Source: Ensifer sp. WSM1721 (GTDB lineage Bacteria; Pseudomonadota; Alphaproteobacteria; Rhizobiales; Rhizobiaceae). Taken from it: a stretch of 64,000 bases of DNA. The translations under genes and the position numbers were made by a program. Shown piece after piece: positions 8,022 through 18,303 of this stretch. The first letter of the stretch is position 1; every line of letters begins with the position of its first letter. Location: the NCBI RefSeq assembly GCF_000513895.2, contig NZ_CP165783.1, positions 1,302,001 to 1,366,000 of the forward strand, in the 5' to 3' direction. The notes under the pieces are model-generated. The model did no database searches. It was given only the letters and a program-made list of their open reading frames with translations, and was not told the DNA's origin.

Positions 8022-9395
8022 TCAGGCGGCCGCTACCTTTTTCGACACGCGGGCCCATTCCGGGATCCAGTCGCGATGGGCGACGAGCAGGTCGTCGACG
8101 AGCGACCAGATCTGGTCGAGGTCGAGCTCGGCGGCCGTGTGCGGATCCATCATCGCCGCGTGATAGAGGTGCTCGCGGTTTTCGGTGACGAGCGCCTGGA
8201 CCGTCAGCTCCTGGACGTTGATGTTGGTGCGGATGAGCGCGGTCAGTTGCGGCGGCAGCGCGCCGATATAGGTCGGCTGGATGCCCGAGGCATCGACGAG
8301 GCAGGGGACTTCCGCGGCGCAGTTTTCCGGCAGCGAGGTGATGCAGCCGTTGTTCCTGAGGTTGCCGTAGATCACGGAAGGCTCGCCGGTCCAGACCGAG
8401 TTCATGATCGAGGAGGCATATTCGTGGCTCTCGGCCACCTCGATCGTCTCGGCTTCCCTGTAGGCCGCCGCCTGCTCCTTCCAACGCTCGATCTGCTCGA
8501 TGCAGCGCTTCGGATATTCGTCGAGCGGAATGCCGAATTTCTCGATCAGGTCCGGGCGGCCGTCCTTGATGAAATAGGGCGTGTATTCGGCGAAGTGCTC
8601 CGAGCTTTCGGTGACGAAATAGCCGAGCCGCGTCAGCATCTCATAGCGCACCTTGTTGGGGCAGCGCGGGTTCCAGTGGCTGGGCTTCGGGAAGCGCCCC
8701 TCGCGGTAGCCGCGGATCAGATCCGGATAGAGGTCGCGGTAGCTGCCGTCCTTCTGGCGGTGCTCGAATTTGAGATAGAAGGCCATGTGGTTGATGCCGG
8801 CGGCGCGGTAGCGGATTTCCTCGAGCGGGATCTCAAGGTCGCGGGCAAGCTCGAAGGCCGTGCCCTGCACCGAGTGGCAGAGGCCCACCTGCTTGATCGT
8901 CGGGTACTTCTCCGAGATCGCCCAGGTGTTGATCGCCATCGGGTTCACATATTGCAGGAGGATCGCCTCGGGGCAGACCTGAAGCATGTCCTCGCAGATC
9001 TTCCAGAGATGCGGCACGGTGCGAAGCCCGCGCATGATGCCGCCGACGCCGAGCGTGTCGGCGATCGTCTGGCGCAGCCCGTATTTCTTCGGCACCTCGA
9101 AATCGGTGACCGTGCAGGGCTCATAGCCGCCGATCTGGAAGGCGACGACGACGAAGTCTGCTCCTTCAAGCGCCTTGCGCTGGTTGGAATGGGTCTCGAT
9201 CTTGGCCGTGACGCCGAGGGTGCGCACCAGCTTGCCGGCGACGATCTCGCTTTCCGCGAGGCGTTCCGGGTTCAGGTCCATCAGCGCGATTGTCGCGGCG
9301 GAAAGCGCCGGCCGCTGCAACACATCGCCGATGATGTTCTTCATGAAAACGGTCGAGCCCGCGCCGATGAAGGTGATCTTGGGTTGCCTGGTCAT
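8022..9395 (-). CDS. agaL1: Alpha-galactosidase, glycoside hydrolase family 4 (AgaL1/MelA)
   Basis: A cytoplasmic GH4 enzyme of 457 residues that removes galactose from melibiose- or raffinose-type oligosaccharides by an NAD+- and Mn2+-dependent elimination mechanism. The N-terminal Rossmann motif is ITFIGAGSTVF. Family signatures include LLQYVNPMAINTWA, VGLCHSVQGT with the metal-binding cysteine, and AAGINHMAFYL with the metal-binding histidine. It is the last gene of the agp operon. The start at 9395 has AGAGGA; an upstream ATG at 9422 overlaps the agpD stop but has no ribosome site. The protein closely matches my memory of S. meliloti AgaL1. Confidence 0.93.
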   Translation of the reverse strand: MTRQPKITFIGAGSTVFMKNIIGDVLQRPALSAATIALMDLNPERLAESEIVAGKLVRTLGVTAKIETHSNQRKALEGADFVVVAFQIGGYEPCTVTDFEVPKKYGLRQTIADTLGVGGIMRGLRTVPHLWKICEDMLQVCPEAILLQYVNPMAINTWAISEKYPTIKQVGLCHSVQGTAFELARDLEIPLEEIRYRAAGINHMAFYLKFEHRQKDGSYRDLYPDLIRGYREGRFPKPSHWNPRCPNKVRYEMLTRLGYFVTESSEHFAEYTPYFIKDGRPDLIEKFGIPLDEYPKRCIEQIERWKEQAAAYREAETIEVAESHEYASSIMNSVWTGEPSVIYGNLRNNGCITSLPENCAAEVPCLVDASGIQPTYIGALPPQLTALIRTNINVQELTVQALVTENREHLYHAAMMDPHTAAELDLDQIWSLVDDLLVAHRDWIPEWARVSKKVAAA

Positions 9396-9418
9396 GGGAT
9401 TCCTCTGTTCTTGCATGG

Positions 9419-11089
<1,671 letters not shown>

Positions 11090-11100
11090 CGGCGTGCTCC

Positions 11101-12228
11101 TCAATAGGGGTCGATTGCGTCGCGCAGACCGTCACCCAGCGCATTGAAGGCGAAGACGGTGACGAGCACGAAGGCGACGGGCGAGAGAATCCAGGGATAG
11201 GAGCCGATCGCCGAATAATTGGCCGTATCCTGCAGCATCAACCCCCAGGAGATGAGCGGCGGTTTGACCGCAAAGCCGAGGAAGCCGAGGAAGGATTCAA
11301 GCAGAACCACCTGCGGAATGGCGAGCGTCACCGCGACGATCACGTGGCTCATCACGTTCGGGAAGATATGCTGGAAGATGATGCGCCGGTCGGTCGCGCC
11401 GATGGCGATCGCCGCGCGCACATAATCGATCCGCGCCAGCGCCAGCGTCTTGCCGCGGACTTCCCGCGACATCTGCGCCCAGCCGAGCGCCGACATCACG
11501 ATGATGACGAAGGCGAGGAACACATTGGTCGGCGCCGTGACCGGGATCAGCGAGGCGAGCGCCAGATAGAGCGGCAATTGTGGGAAAGCAAGCACGAGCT
11601 CGACGAAGCGCTGGACCCAGGCGTCGAAGCGCCCGCCGAAATAGCCGGACACCATGCCGACCGTCGTACCCACCACGGTGACGATCGAGACGACGACAAG
11701 TGCGATCATCAGCGAGATGCGCGAGCCGTACAAAATGCGAGAGAGCACATCACGGCCGAACTTGTCGGTGCCGAGCAGATGTACGGGCGTGCCGTCGACG
11801 GCGCCGAAGAGATGCCTCTCGGCCGGGATCAGCCCGAAGAGCCTGTAGGGCGCGCCCTTGACGAAGAAACCGAGAACCTGCGGATTGTCATAGTCCGGGC
11901 CGATGATCGGCTGGAAGGTGATCGGGTCGAGCTCGTCGGTCTCGCGCACCGGATAGCTGCGCGGCGGAAAAACGAAATTGCCGTCCTTGTCTCGGAAGCT
12001 GATCGTCTGCGGCTGCGCGAAAGCGACCCCGGTCGCCTTCGGGTCGACCGGCGAAAGGAAATCGGCGAACACCGCCATGAGGATCAGAAGGCTGACGAGG
12101 ATGAGGCCGAGCAGGCCGGTCCAGGAGCGCTTCAGCCGCCGCCAGACCAAGGCGGTATAGCTCTCGTGGTGGTGCTTTTCTTCCGGCTCGATCGCGACCG
12201 GAACGGTGCTGTGGGCTTCGATGCTCAT
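11101..12228 (-). CDS. agpC: Alpha-galactoside ABC importer, inner-membrane permease (AgpC)
   Basis: A 375-residue permease of the OppC/DppC type. A cytoplasmic N-terminus is followed by TM1 (GLLGLILVSLLILMAVFADF), a long periplasmic insertion, and the core permease domain with the coupling-loop motif RAAIAIGATDRRIIFQHIFPN near residue 280. The start at 12228 overlaps the agpB stop by 4 bp. An open frame extends far upstream in this frame but is only a shadow of agpB. It forms the translocation channel with AgpB. Confidence 0.88.
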   Translation of the reverse strand: MSIEAHSTVPVAIEPEEKHHHESYTALVWRRLKRSWTGLLGLILVSLLILMAVFADFLSPVDPKATGVAFAQPQTISFRDKDGNFVFPPRSYPVRETDELDPITFQPIIGPDYDNPQVLGFFVKGAPYRLFGLIPAERHLFGAVDGTPVHLLGTDKFGRDVLSRILYGSRISLMIALVVVSIVTVVGTTVGMVSGYFGGRFDAWVQRFVELVLAFPQLPLYLALASLIPVTAPTNVFLAFVIIVMSALGWAQMSREVRGKTLALARIDYVRAAIAIGATDRRIIFQHIFPNVMSHVIVAVTLAIPQVVLLESFLGFLGFAVKPPLISWGLMLQDTANYSAIGSYPWILSPVAFVLVTVFAFNALGDGLRDAIDPY

Positions 12229-13238
12229 GCGTAGGCCCCTCCTCCCATGCGCACGCGCGGATCGAGCGCGGCGAGAAGCATGTCGGCGATGATGTTGCCG
12301 ACGATCAGCGTTGCTGAGAGAACCAGCATGAAGGTCGCGGTTACATAGACGTCGCCCACCCACATGGAGCCGACGATCGCCGGGCCGACGGTCGGCAGCG
12401 CGAAGATGATCGCCGTCTCGATCTCGCCGGTCAGCATGTATGGAAGCACGACGCCCTGATACATGATGAGCGGGTGCAGCGCATTGGGAACGGCATGCCG
12501 CATCACCACGGCGCCCTCGCTCAGGCCCTTGGCGCGCGCCGTCTCGACATATTGGGCGTTCAGCGTGTCGAGCAGGTTGCCACGCATCACGCGCATGTTG
12601 TAGGCGAGCCCGCCGAAGGTGGCGATCGCCACCACAGGCCAGACATGCTTCACCAGATCGACGAACTTGTCCCAGGACCAGGGCGCACCGCCATAGCGGG
12701 CGGAATGGAAGCTGTTGATTTCGCTCACATTGAAATGGAAGACGAGGATATAGACGATGATCAGCGCCATCAGGAAGCGCGGCACCGTCATGCCGAGGAA
12801 GGAAACGGTCGAAAGCAGGCTGTCGACCCAAGAATATTGCCGCGTCGCGGCAAGAATACCGAAGCCGATGCCGATGGCGGAAGCCAGGATATGGCAGACG
12901 AGCGCCAGCGCCAGCGTGCGCGGCAGGCGTTCGCCGACGACGTCGGCAACCGGCTTGTTGTAATAGAGGCTGTGGCCGAAATCGCCGCGCGTCACGATGC
13001 CGGTGATCCAGTTGACGTATTGGAGCGGCAGCGGCTGGTCGAGACCATGCTCCTTGCGATAGGCCTGGGCCTGGGCATCCGCCTCCTCGAAAGAGGCCCC
13101 ACCCTGGTTGATGAGCTGCGAGCGGATGTAGTCGCTATAGTCTCCGGGCGGCGCCTGAATGATGGCGAAGGTCACCACGCTCAAGACGACGAGGACCGGT
13201 ATGGCAGAGGCGACGCGGACAAGCAGAAATCTGAACAT
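12225..13238 (-). CDS. agpB: Alpha-galactoside ABC importer, inner-membrane permease (AgpB)
   Basis: A 337-residue OppB/DppB-type permease. TM1 is at the extreme N-terminus (MFRFLLVRVASAIPVLVVLS). The conserved GDFGHSLYYNKPVADVVGERLP segment and the coupling loop ETARAKGLSEGAVVMRHAVP are present. The start at 13238 has AAGGAAA. It is separated from agpA by a strong hairpin and translationally coupled to agpC. Confidence 0.88.
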   Translation of the reverse strand: MFRFLLVRVASAIPVLVVLSVVTFAIIQAPPGDYSDYIRSQLINQGGASFEEADAQAQAYRKEHGLDQPLPLQYVNWITGIVTRGDFGHSLYYNKPVADVVGERLPRTLALALVCHILASAIGIGFGILAATRQYSWVDSLLSTVSFLGMTVPRFLMALIIVYILVFHFNVSEINSFHSARYGGAPWSWDKFVDLVKHVWPVVAIATFGGLAYNMRVMRGNLLDTLNAQYVETARAKGLSEGAVVMRHAVPNALHPLIMYQGVVLPYMLTGEIETAIIFALPTVGPAIVGSMWVGDVYVTATFMLVLSATLIVGNIIADMLLAALDPRVRMGGGAYA

Positions 13239-13311
13239 GGCCGTTTCCTTCTGTCGGTTTTCCGCAAGCGACGCCGGGGCTGCCGGCATCGCCGCCGAGT
13301 GAAATGGCTGT

Positions 13312-13345
13312 CGCCTCCCGGTTCCGGCTTGGAGGCCGGGAGGCG
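13312..13345 (-). promoter_or_regulatory. Hairpin between agpA and agpB
   Basis: A 10-bp perfect stem (CGCCTCCCGG, 13312-13321, with its complement at 13336-13345) lies 11 bp after the agpA stop. There is no U-tract. Such hairpins after binding-protein genes often protect the 3' end of the upstream mRNA, giving more binding protein than permease. This role is inferred. Confidence 0.5.
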
Positions 13346-13355
13346 CGGTTCAGTT

Positions 13356-15437
13356 TCAGTTGCTCGGGCCGCTATCGCCGGGCTTGCCGGGAAGCTGCTC
13401 AGGATAGAGCTCGTAGTCGCCCTGCTTGTCGGCCGCGACGAAGACCCGCTCGCGGATGATCGTGTCTTCCGCCCAGTTGAACATGAAGATCGGCGCGCCC
13501 GGAGGAATGTTCGAGAAGCGCTTGTTGATGATCAGCGCCCCCGGATATTCGGTGAGGCCTACCGTATCGACGTTGGTCGTCGAGATCTTCTGGAATTGCT
13601 TCATGAGTTCCGCCCGCTCTTCGTTGTCTTGGCTGGCGATGAACTTGTTGACGATGTCGACGAGCTCCTTCTCGTGCGGCAGGAGATCGACCTGGCCGCT
13701 TTCCGGCGCACGATGATGCCAGCTCGTACGGGGACCGGTCGGAGCGAGCTGCGTGGTGTTCTGCACGACAGAGGTCAGCTCCTGGTCGTTGCGGCGGATG
13801 AGCCAGTCGAACTTGCCCGCATATTGCGTCGCGTCGCGCTTGGTGCCGTCAACCGCGTTCAAGACCACCTTGAGGCCGAGCTGTTCCATCTGACCGATCA
13901 GGCCTTCCGCGAGGTTGCGGTCGGTGCCGTAGTCCGAATTGACGAGTATCACGATCTGCACGTCAGCACCACCGGCGGTCCCTTCCGGGAAGTTCACGAA
14001 GCCGTTGCCGTCCGTGTCCTTCAAGCCTACCTTTTCGAGGAGCGCCTTGGCGCCTTCGAGGTCATAGGGGTAGTAGATGGTCGAGTTCCGGTCGTAGAAG
14101 CTCGTGCCGGAGGAAAGCCCGCCCGGATAGATCGCCGTGAAGGGCCCCTTCACCAGCGCCTCGCCGAGCTTCTTGCGATCGACCGCCATGGTCACGGCCT
14201 TGCGGAAGTCGAGGTTGCGGTTGAGCTCCCGCACCGCTTGGCCACGTTCGTCCGGCTCGCCCCAGCCATTGGCCGAGTAGTTCATGCGCAGATTGTAGCC
14301 GATGACGCGCGGACCGAAGGCGAGCCGCGCCGGGGCCGATTCATTGGCTGCGCGCTTCAGCGACTCCACGAAGTTTTCAGGCTGTTCGAGGTTCGAGAAG
14401 TCACCCGAACCCGCGATCGCCTGCACGTCCCGGTCGGCCCAGGTCGAGAGCTTGTAATGGGCTTCGTGCAGATAGGGGAGCTGGTTACCGGCCTCGTCCA
14501 CCTTCCAGTAATAGGGGTTGCGGCGAAGCACGATGATGTCGTCGGGCCGGTAGGCGACCGGAACCCAGGCGCCCATCACCGGAAGGTTCATGTATTCCGG
14601 CGGGAAGCCGTTCTTATACTGGTCGTAGGTCGTGCCGGCATATTTCGGATGCTTGGTCTTCAGTATATGCGACGGACCGGGGCAGAAGGTGCCGTAGGCC
14701 ATGGCATAGAGATGCTGGCGCGGGAAGGCGTCCTTGAAGGTCCACTCGATCGTGTACTGGTCGACCTTCTTCAGCGTCGTACCCTCGCCGAAGGTCTCGG
14801 GCGTGGCGCCGTTCAGCGGCGAGACGTTCGGGTCGACGACATTGTCGTCCCAATAGAACATCACATCGTCGGCGTCGAAGGGGTCGCCGTCCGACCATTT
14901 CGCGCCCTCGATCAGGTGCATGGTGAGCTTGTGCCCGTCCTCGGACCATTCCCAGCTCTTGGCGAGATTCGGCAGCGGCTCGACGTCCGACGCCTCCACC
15001 TGGAAGAGCGGCGCGGTGCGGGTCAGGCATTCGAACATGCCGATATCGATGCCGCCCCACCCTTGCGTCTGGCCGGCGCTGTAGTTCCAGCCCTCCGGGC
15101 GGCCGCCGATCACGTGACGCATCACGTCGCCATAGACGCCCATTCCGTCCGGCATGTTGCCGGTCTTGAAGACCATCGGCTCCTTCGGCAGGCGCTCGGC
15201 GACAGGCGGCAGCTTACCGGTCTCAACGAATTTCTCCGTCACCCATTCCGGTTCCTTGTATTCGGACAACGCCTTGAACTCGAGAATGGAATCGCGCGGC
15301 ACATAGGTGATCTTGCCCTGCGCCGGGACTGGCGGCTGCTCGGGCACGACGGTCGGTTCCGACGCAAAGGTCTGCACGGCGAAGGCGGATATACCGATGA
15401 GCAGGCTCGCCGTTGTTTTCAGTCGGTGCGTTTTCAT
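13356..15437 (-). CDS. agpA: Periplasmic alpha-galactoside-binding protein (AgpA)
   Basis: A 693-residue solute-binding protein of the DppA/OppA fold that captures melibiose/raffinose-type sugars for AgpBCD. A Sec signal peptide covers residues 1-25 (TASLLIGISAFAVQTFAS). The body has the typical WEWSEDGHKLTMHLIEGAKWSDG region. It is larger than most oligopeptide-type binding proteins (about 530-600), as is the known S. meliloti AgpA. It lies downstream of agaL2 with hairpins on both sides. In S. meliloti agpA is needed for growth on melibiose and raffinose; that role is transferred here. Confidence 0.9.
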   Translation of the reverse strand: MKTHRLKTTASLLIGISAFAVQTFASEPTVVPEQPPVPAQGKITYVPRDSILEFKALSEYKEPEWVTEKFVETGKLPPVAERLPKEPMVFKTGNMPDGMGVYGDVMRHVIGGRPEGWNYSAGQTQGWGGIDIGMFECLTRTAPLFQVEASDVEPLPNLAKSWEWSEDGHKLTMHLIEGAKWSDGDPFDADDVMFYWDDNVVDPNVSPLNGATPETFGEGTTLKKVDQYTIEWTFKDAFPRQHLYAMAYGTFCPGPSHILKTKHPKYAGTTYDQYKNGFPPEYMNLPVMGAWVPVAYRPDDIIVLRRNPYYWKVDEAGNQLPYLHEAHYKLSTWADRDVQAIAGSGDFSNLEQPENFVESLKRAANESAPARLAFGPRVIGYNLRMNYSANGWGEPDERGQAVRELNRNLDFRKAVTMAVDRKKLGEALVKGPFTAIYPGGLSSGTSFYDRNSTIYYPYDLEGAKALLEKVGLKDTDGNGFVNFPEGTAGGADVQIVILVNSDYGTDRNLAEGLIGQMEQLGLKVVLNAVDGTKRDATQYAGKFDWLIRRNDQELTSVVQNTTQLAPTGPRTSWHHRAPESGQVDLLPHEKELVDIVNKFIASQDNEERAELMKQFQKISTTNVDTVGLTEYPGALIINKRFSNIPPGAPIFMFNWAEDTIIRERVFVAADKQGDYELYPEQLPGKPGDSGPSN

Positions 15438-15529
15438 TGCCTCAGGTTCTCCCTCCTGTATTCGCCACGCCGGTACGGGTGGCGCTCCTCCTAACGGTCT
15501 GCGGCGTGGCGACAGGCGCCCCGCCGGAA

Positions 15530-15556
15530 CGGCATCCGCTCCTCAAGCGGATGCCG
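15530..15556 (-). promoter_or_regulatory. Strong hairpin between agaL2 and agpA
   Basis: Perfect 11-bp arms (CGGCATCCGCT and its complement) around a 5-nt loop sit in the 190-bp agaL2-agpA gap. No poly-U follows in the minus direction. It could be a partial terminator or an RNA-processing barrier setting the relative amounts of AgaL2 and AgpA. Confidence 0.5.
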
Positions 15557-15627
15557 TTTCGCGCTGTCCTTCCAAAGGCCTGGCGCGGATGCGAGCGGCA
15601 GACCGCTCACACTTTCTCAGCCGGAGC

Positions 15628-17100
15628 CTAGCCGGCAGCCCGCAATTTCGCGGCTTCCTTCTCGGCGCGGATTTCCTCGATCGAGCGCACGTCACGTCGC
15701 GCGGCACCCTTCCAGTCGCGGGTCTTCACCGTCGCGCGGGCGAGCCGCTCCTTCGCCGCGTCGGTCGCATGCGCATATTGCGGCAGCCACTTCGCTTGAG
15801 CTACCACCATCTCATCGACCATCTGCCAGACCTCCTCCGGCGTGCAGATCGCGCCGACCAGCGGATCGTGCAGCACGGCGAGCTTCAGGAGATCGATGTC
15901 GCCGGTGATCGCCGCATGGACCGACATGCGCTGGACGTTGATCGACGAGATGCAGGTGGCCGCACAGGCTTCCGGCAGCGTGATGCCAGCCACCATATTG
16001 ATGCCGAAGCGGTCGACGAAGCCGGGCGACTCGATGATCGCATCGACCGGCAGGTTGGTGATCACGCCATTGTTCTTCACGTTAAAGTGGCCGCGATAGA
16101 CGCGCCCCGTCTCGAGCGCCTCGAGAATGTGGCTCGCATGTTCGTTCGAGCGCTTGATCGTCTCGAGCGGTCTGCCGGCCTCTTCGAGGAAGCGCGGATA
16201 TTCCGTCTCGAACCAGTTGCGTGTCTCGGTCGAGTAACGCAGATAACCGCCGGTCTCGCCGTGGATCCAGTCCGACATGTCGATCCATTTGGTGATTTCG
16301 TCCGGACGCTTTCGATACCAGGGCAGGTATTCGGAAAGATGCCCATTGCTTTCGGTCGAATATACGCCGAAGCGCTTCAACACGTCGATCCGCAGTTTTT
16401 CCTGCTTGGAGAAGGCCGGATGCGCCTCGAAGGCTGCGACGAGTTCGTCCTTGCCGATCTTGCGGCCCTTCACCCGTACGTCGATGAACCAGGTCTGGTG
16501 ATTGATGCCGGAGCAGATGTAATCGAGCTCACCTTCCCTGGCACCGAGAATCTCGGCGATCTGCTCCGCCCCGTGCTGGACGCCGTGGCAGAGACCGATC
16601 GTGTCGACCTTGCCGTATTCGATTGCCGCCCAGGTGTTCATCGCCATTGGATTGGCATAATTCAGGAACTTCGCGCCCGGCTCCGCCACTTCGCGAATAT
16701 CCTTGCAGAAATCGAGGATCACCGGGACGTTGCGCTGGCCATAGAGTATGCCGCCGGCGCAGATGGTGTCGCCGACGCATTGGTCGACGCCGTATTTCAG
16801 CGGAATGCGGATATCGTCGGCATAGGCTTCGAGCCCGCCGACCCGCACGCAGCTGATGATATAGCGCGCGCCTTCTAGCGCCTTGCGGCGCTCGGTGGTT
16901 GCAGTCACGCGCGTCGGCAGCCCGTTTGCCTCGACGATCCGGTCGAGGATCGTCTTGATCATGTTAAGATTGTGCTCGCTCACGTCGGTCAAGGCGAACT
17001 CGACGTCCCGCAGCTCCGGCACGGACAGGATGTCGGTGAAAAGCTTCTTGGTGAAACCCACGCTGCCGGCGCCGATAATGGCGATCTTGAAGCTGCCCAT
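15628..17100 (-). CDS. agaL2: Alpha-galactosidase/alpha-glucosidase, glycoside hydrolase family 4 (AgaL2)
   Basis: A second GH4 hydrolase, 490 residues, first gene of the agp operon. Rossmann motif IAIIGAGSVGF; NYANPMAMNTWA; metal-site segments IGLCHGVQHGAE and CSGINHQTWFI. It is clearly diverged from AgaL1 (the two share the family motifs but little beyond them) and has a C-terminal extension of about 35 residues rich in charged amino acids. The pair may split substrates of different length or linkage. The start at 17100 has GGAGG about 12 bp upstream; an ATG at 17124 is an alternative. Divergent from agpT. Confidence 0.88.
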   Translation of the reverse strand: MGSFKIAIIGAGSVGFTKKLFTDILSVPELRDVEFALTDVSEHNLNMIKTILDRIVEANGLPTRVTATTERRKALEGARYIISCVRVGGLEAYADDIRIPLKYGVDQCVGDTICAGGILYGQRNVPVILDFCKDIREVAEPGAKFLNYANPMAMNTWAAIEYGKVDTIGLCHGVQHGAEQIAEILGAREGELDYICSGINHQTWFIDVRVKGRKIGKDELVAAFEAHPAFSKQEKLRIDVLKRFGVYSTESNGHLSEYLPWYRKRPDEITKWIDMSDWIHGETGGYLRYSTETRNWFETEYPRFLEEAGRPLETIKRSNEHASHILEALETGRVYRGHFNVKNNGVITNLPVDAIIESPGFVDRFGINMVAGITLPEACAATCISSINVQRMSVHAAITGDIDLLKLAVLHDPLVGAICTPEEVWQMVDEMVVAQAKWLPQYAHATDAAKERLARATVKTRDWKGAARRDVRSIEEIRAEKEAAKLRAAG

Positions 17101-17148
17101 GGTACTCTTTTCCCTCCTCGTCATGCGTAATTCGCGCTATAAGGGTAA

Positions 17149-17169
17149 AATCAATTCATCGAATTGATT
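17149..17169. promoter_or_regulatory. Inverted repeat in the agaL2-agpT divergent promoter
   Basis: The 9-bp arms AATCAATTC and GAATTGATT flank ATC, between the divergent agaL2 and agpT genes. It is the only strong symmetry in the intergenic region and the obvious candidate for regulator binding. AraC proteins more often bind direct repeats, so ownership by AgpT is uncertain. Confidence 0.45.
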
Positions 17170-17297
17170 GGGGGCATCGATGCGGCCCCTTCCTCGCCAA
17201 AACCCAGCTTCAGACGCCGGATAACCCCGGCATCTTGCGCGATCTGTGGGCATTATGTGCATAATCGGCGACGCGACTAGAGAGGTATTGTGCTTTC

Positions 17298-18233
17298 ATG
17301 GGTAATTCTGTGCTGCAACAATTGATCGATCGGGGGCCGGTGATGCGGACCGTCTCGCTGCCGCGCGGACGCCAGAGCCTGCACACCATGCCGACAAGCA
17401 CCGGCTACGAGATCAGGACCGATGCGAGTTACGATTGGGACGGCCGCAAGCGCGGCCAGACGCCCTTTACCGTGCTGCAGCACACGATCGGCGGCGCCGG
17501 CAACTTACGTTACGAGAACCGCAGCTACCGCTTGCGCCCGGGCGAGACGCTGCTCCTGCTCGTGCCGCACAATCACCGCTATTGGCTGGAGGAAGGCGGG
17601 CGCTGGGAGTTCTTCTGGATCTCGATGAACGGCGAGGAGGCGCTGCGTGTCCACCGGGCCATTCTCGCGGTCACCGGCCCCGTGCTCAAGCTGCAGCCGG
17701 AGACGGTCGAGCATCTCGCCGACTGCAGCCTGCGGCTCATCACCGGCGGCGAAACGCCGGGCCGCGCCTCGGCGATCGCCTATGAGGCGGCTATGGCGCT
17801 TTATGACGACGTCTTCGGATCGCACCCGGTCTTCAGCGAGGAGTACCGGAAGATGCAGCACGTCATCGATCACATCCTGGCGAATCTCGAAAAGCCGCTG
17901 CCGGTCGAGGAACTCGCCCGCGTCTCGGGCCTGAGCCGTGCGCATTTCTCCCGGGTCTTCGCCGCGAGCGAAGGCATGCCGCCGGCCGAATTCGTGCTGC
18001 AGAAGCGGCTGCAGCGAGCGGTGAAGCTTCTGACCAAGACCGCGGACCTGCCGGTCAAGGAAGTGGCGATCATGTCCGGCTTCGAGGATCCCAATTATTT
18101 CGCCAAGGTCTTTCGCCGCGTCTTCGGCGCGAGCCCGACCGAGTTCCGCACCACCGGCATGTATGCAAGCATACCCGCCAAAACTTCCAAGGCCAGCGAA
18201 TCCGTGACCACGCTTGCTGCTGCTTGCGATTGA
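17298..18233 (+). CDS. agpT: AraC-family activator of the alpha-galactoside operon (AgpT)
   Basis: A 311-residue regulator with an N-terminal cupin-like sensor domain (PHNHRYWLEEGGRWEFFWI) and two C-terminal AraC helix-turn-helix motifs (LPVEELARVSGLSRAHFSRV; VKEVAIMSGFEDPNYFAKVF) at roughly residues 195-285. It is divergent from agaL2-agpABCD-agaL1 with about 200 bp between starts. In S. meliloti AgpT activates this operon in response to alpha-galactosides; the same role is inferred from identical context. Confidence 0.85.
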   Translation: MGNSVLQQLIDRGPVMRTVSLPRGRQSLHTMPTSTGYEIRTDASYDWDGRKRGQTPFTVLQHTIGGAGNLRYENRSYRLRPGETLLLLVPHNHRYWLEEGGRWEFFWISMNGEEALRVHRAILAVTGPVLKLQPETVEHLADCSLRLITGGETPGRASAIAYEAAMALYDDVFGSHPVFSEEYRKMQHVIDHILANLEKPLPVEELARVSGLSRAHFSRVFAASEGMPPAEFVLQKRLQRAVKLLTKTADLPVKEVAIMSGFEDPNYFAKVFRRVFGASPTEFRTTGMYASIPAKTSKASESVTTLAAACD

Positions 18234-18242
18234 AAAAGTGGC

Positions 18243-18256
18243 GATAAAATTTTACT
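18243..18256. promoter_or_regulatory. Putative LacR operator upstream of lacR
   Basis: The site GATAAAATTTTACT lies 47 bp before lacR. It matches the site before lacE (20170-20183) at 12 of 14 positions, and the following bases (TAAA versus GAAA) also agree. The shared half-site is TTTACT. Autoregulation by LacR is inferred. Confidence 0.6.
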
Positions 18257-18303
18257 AAACGAGTGATACACTGCACGCGGCTGATAGGCGGGACTTAAAG
18301 AGA

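Noticed and set aside
12474..15494. 1006-codon open frame on the plus strand opposite agpB and agpA
   Set aside because: It is the antisense shadow of high-GC coding DNA; composition is His/Asp/Arg-rich with no domain, and the minus-strand genes are unmistakable.
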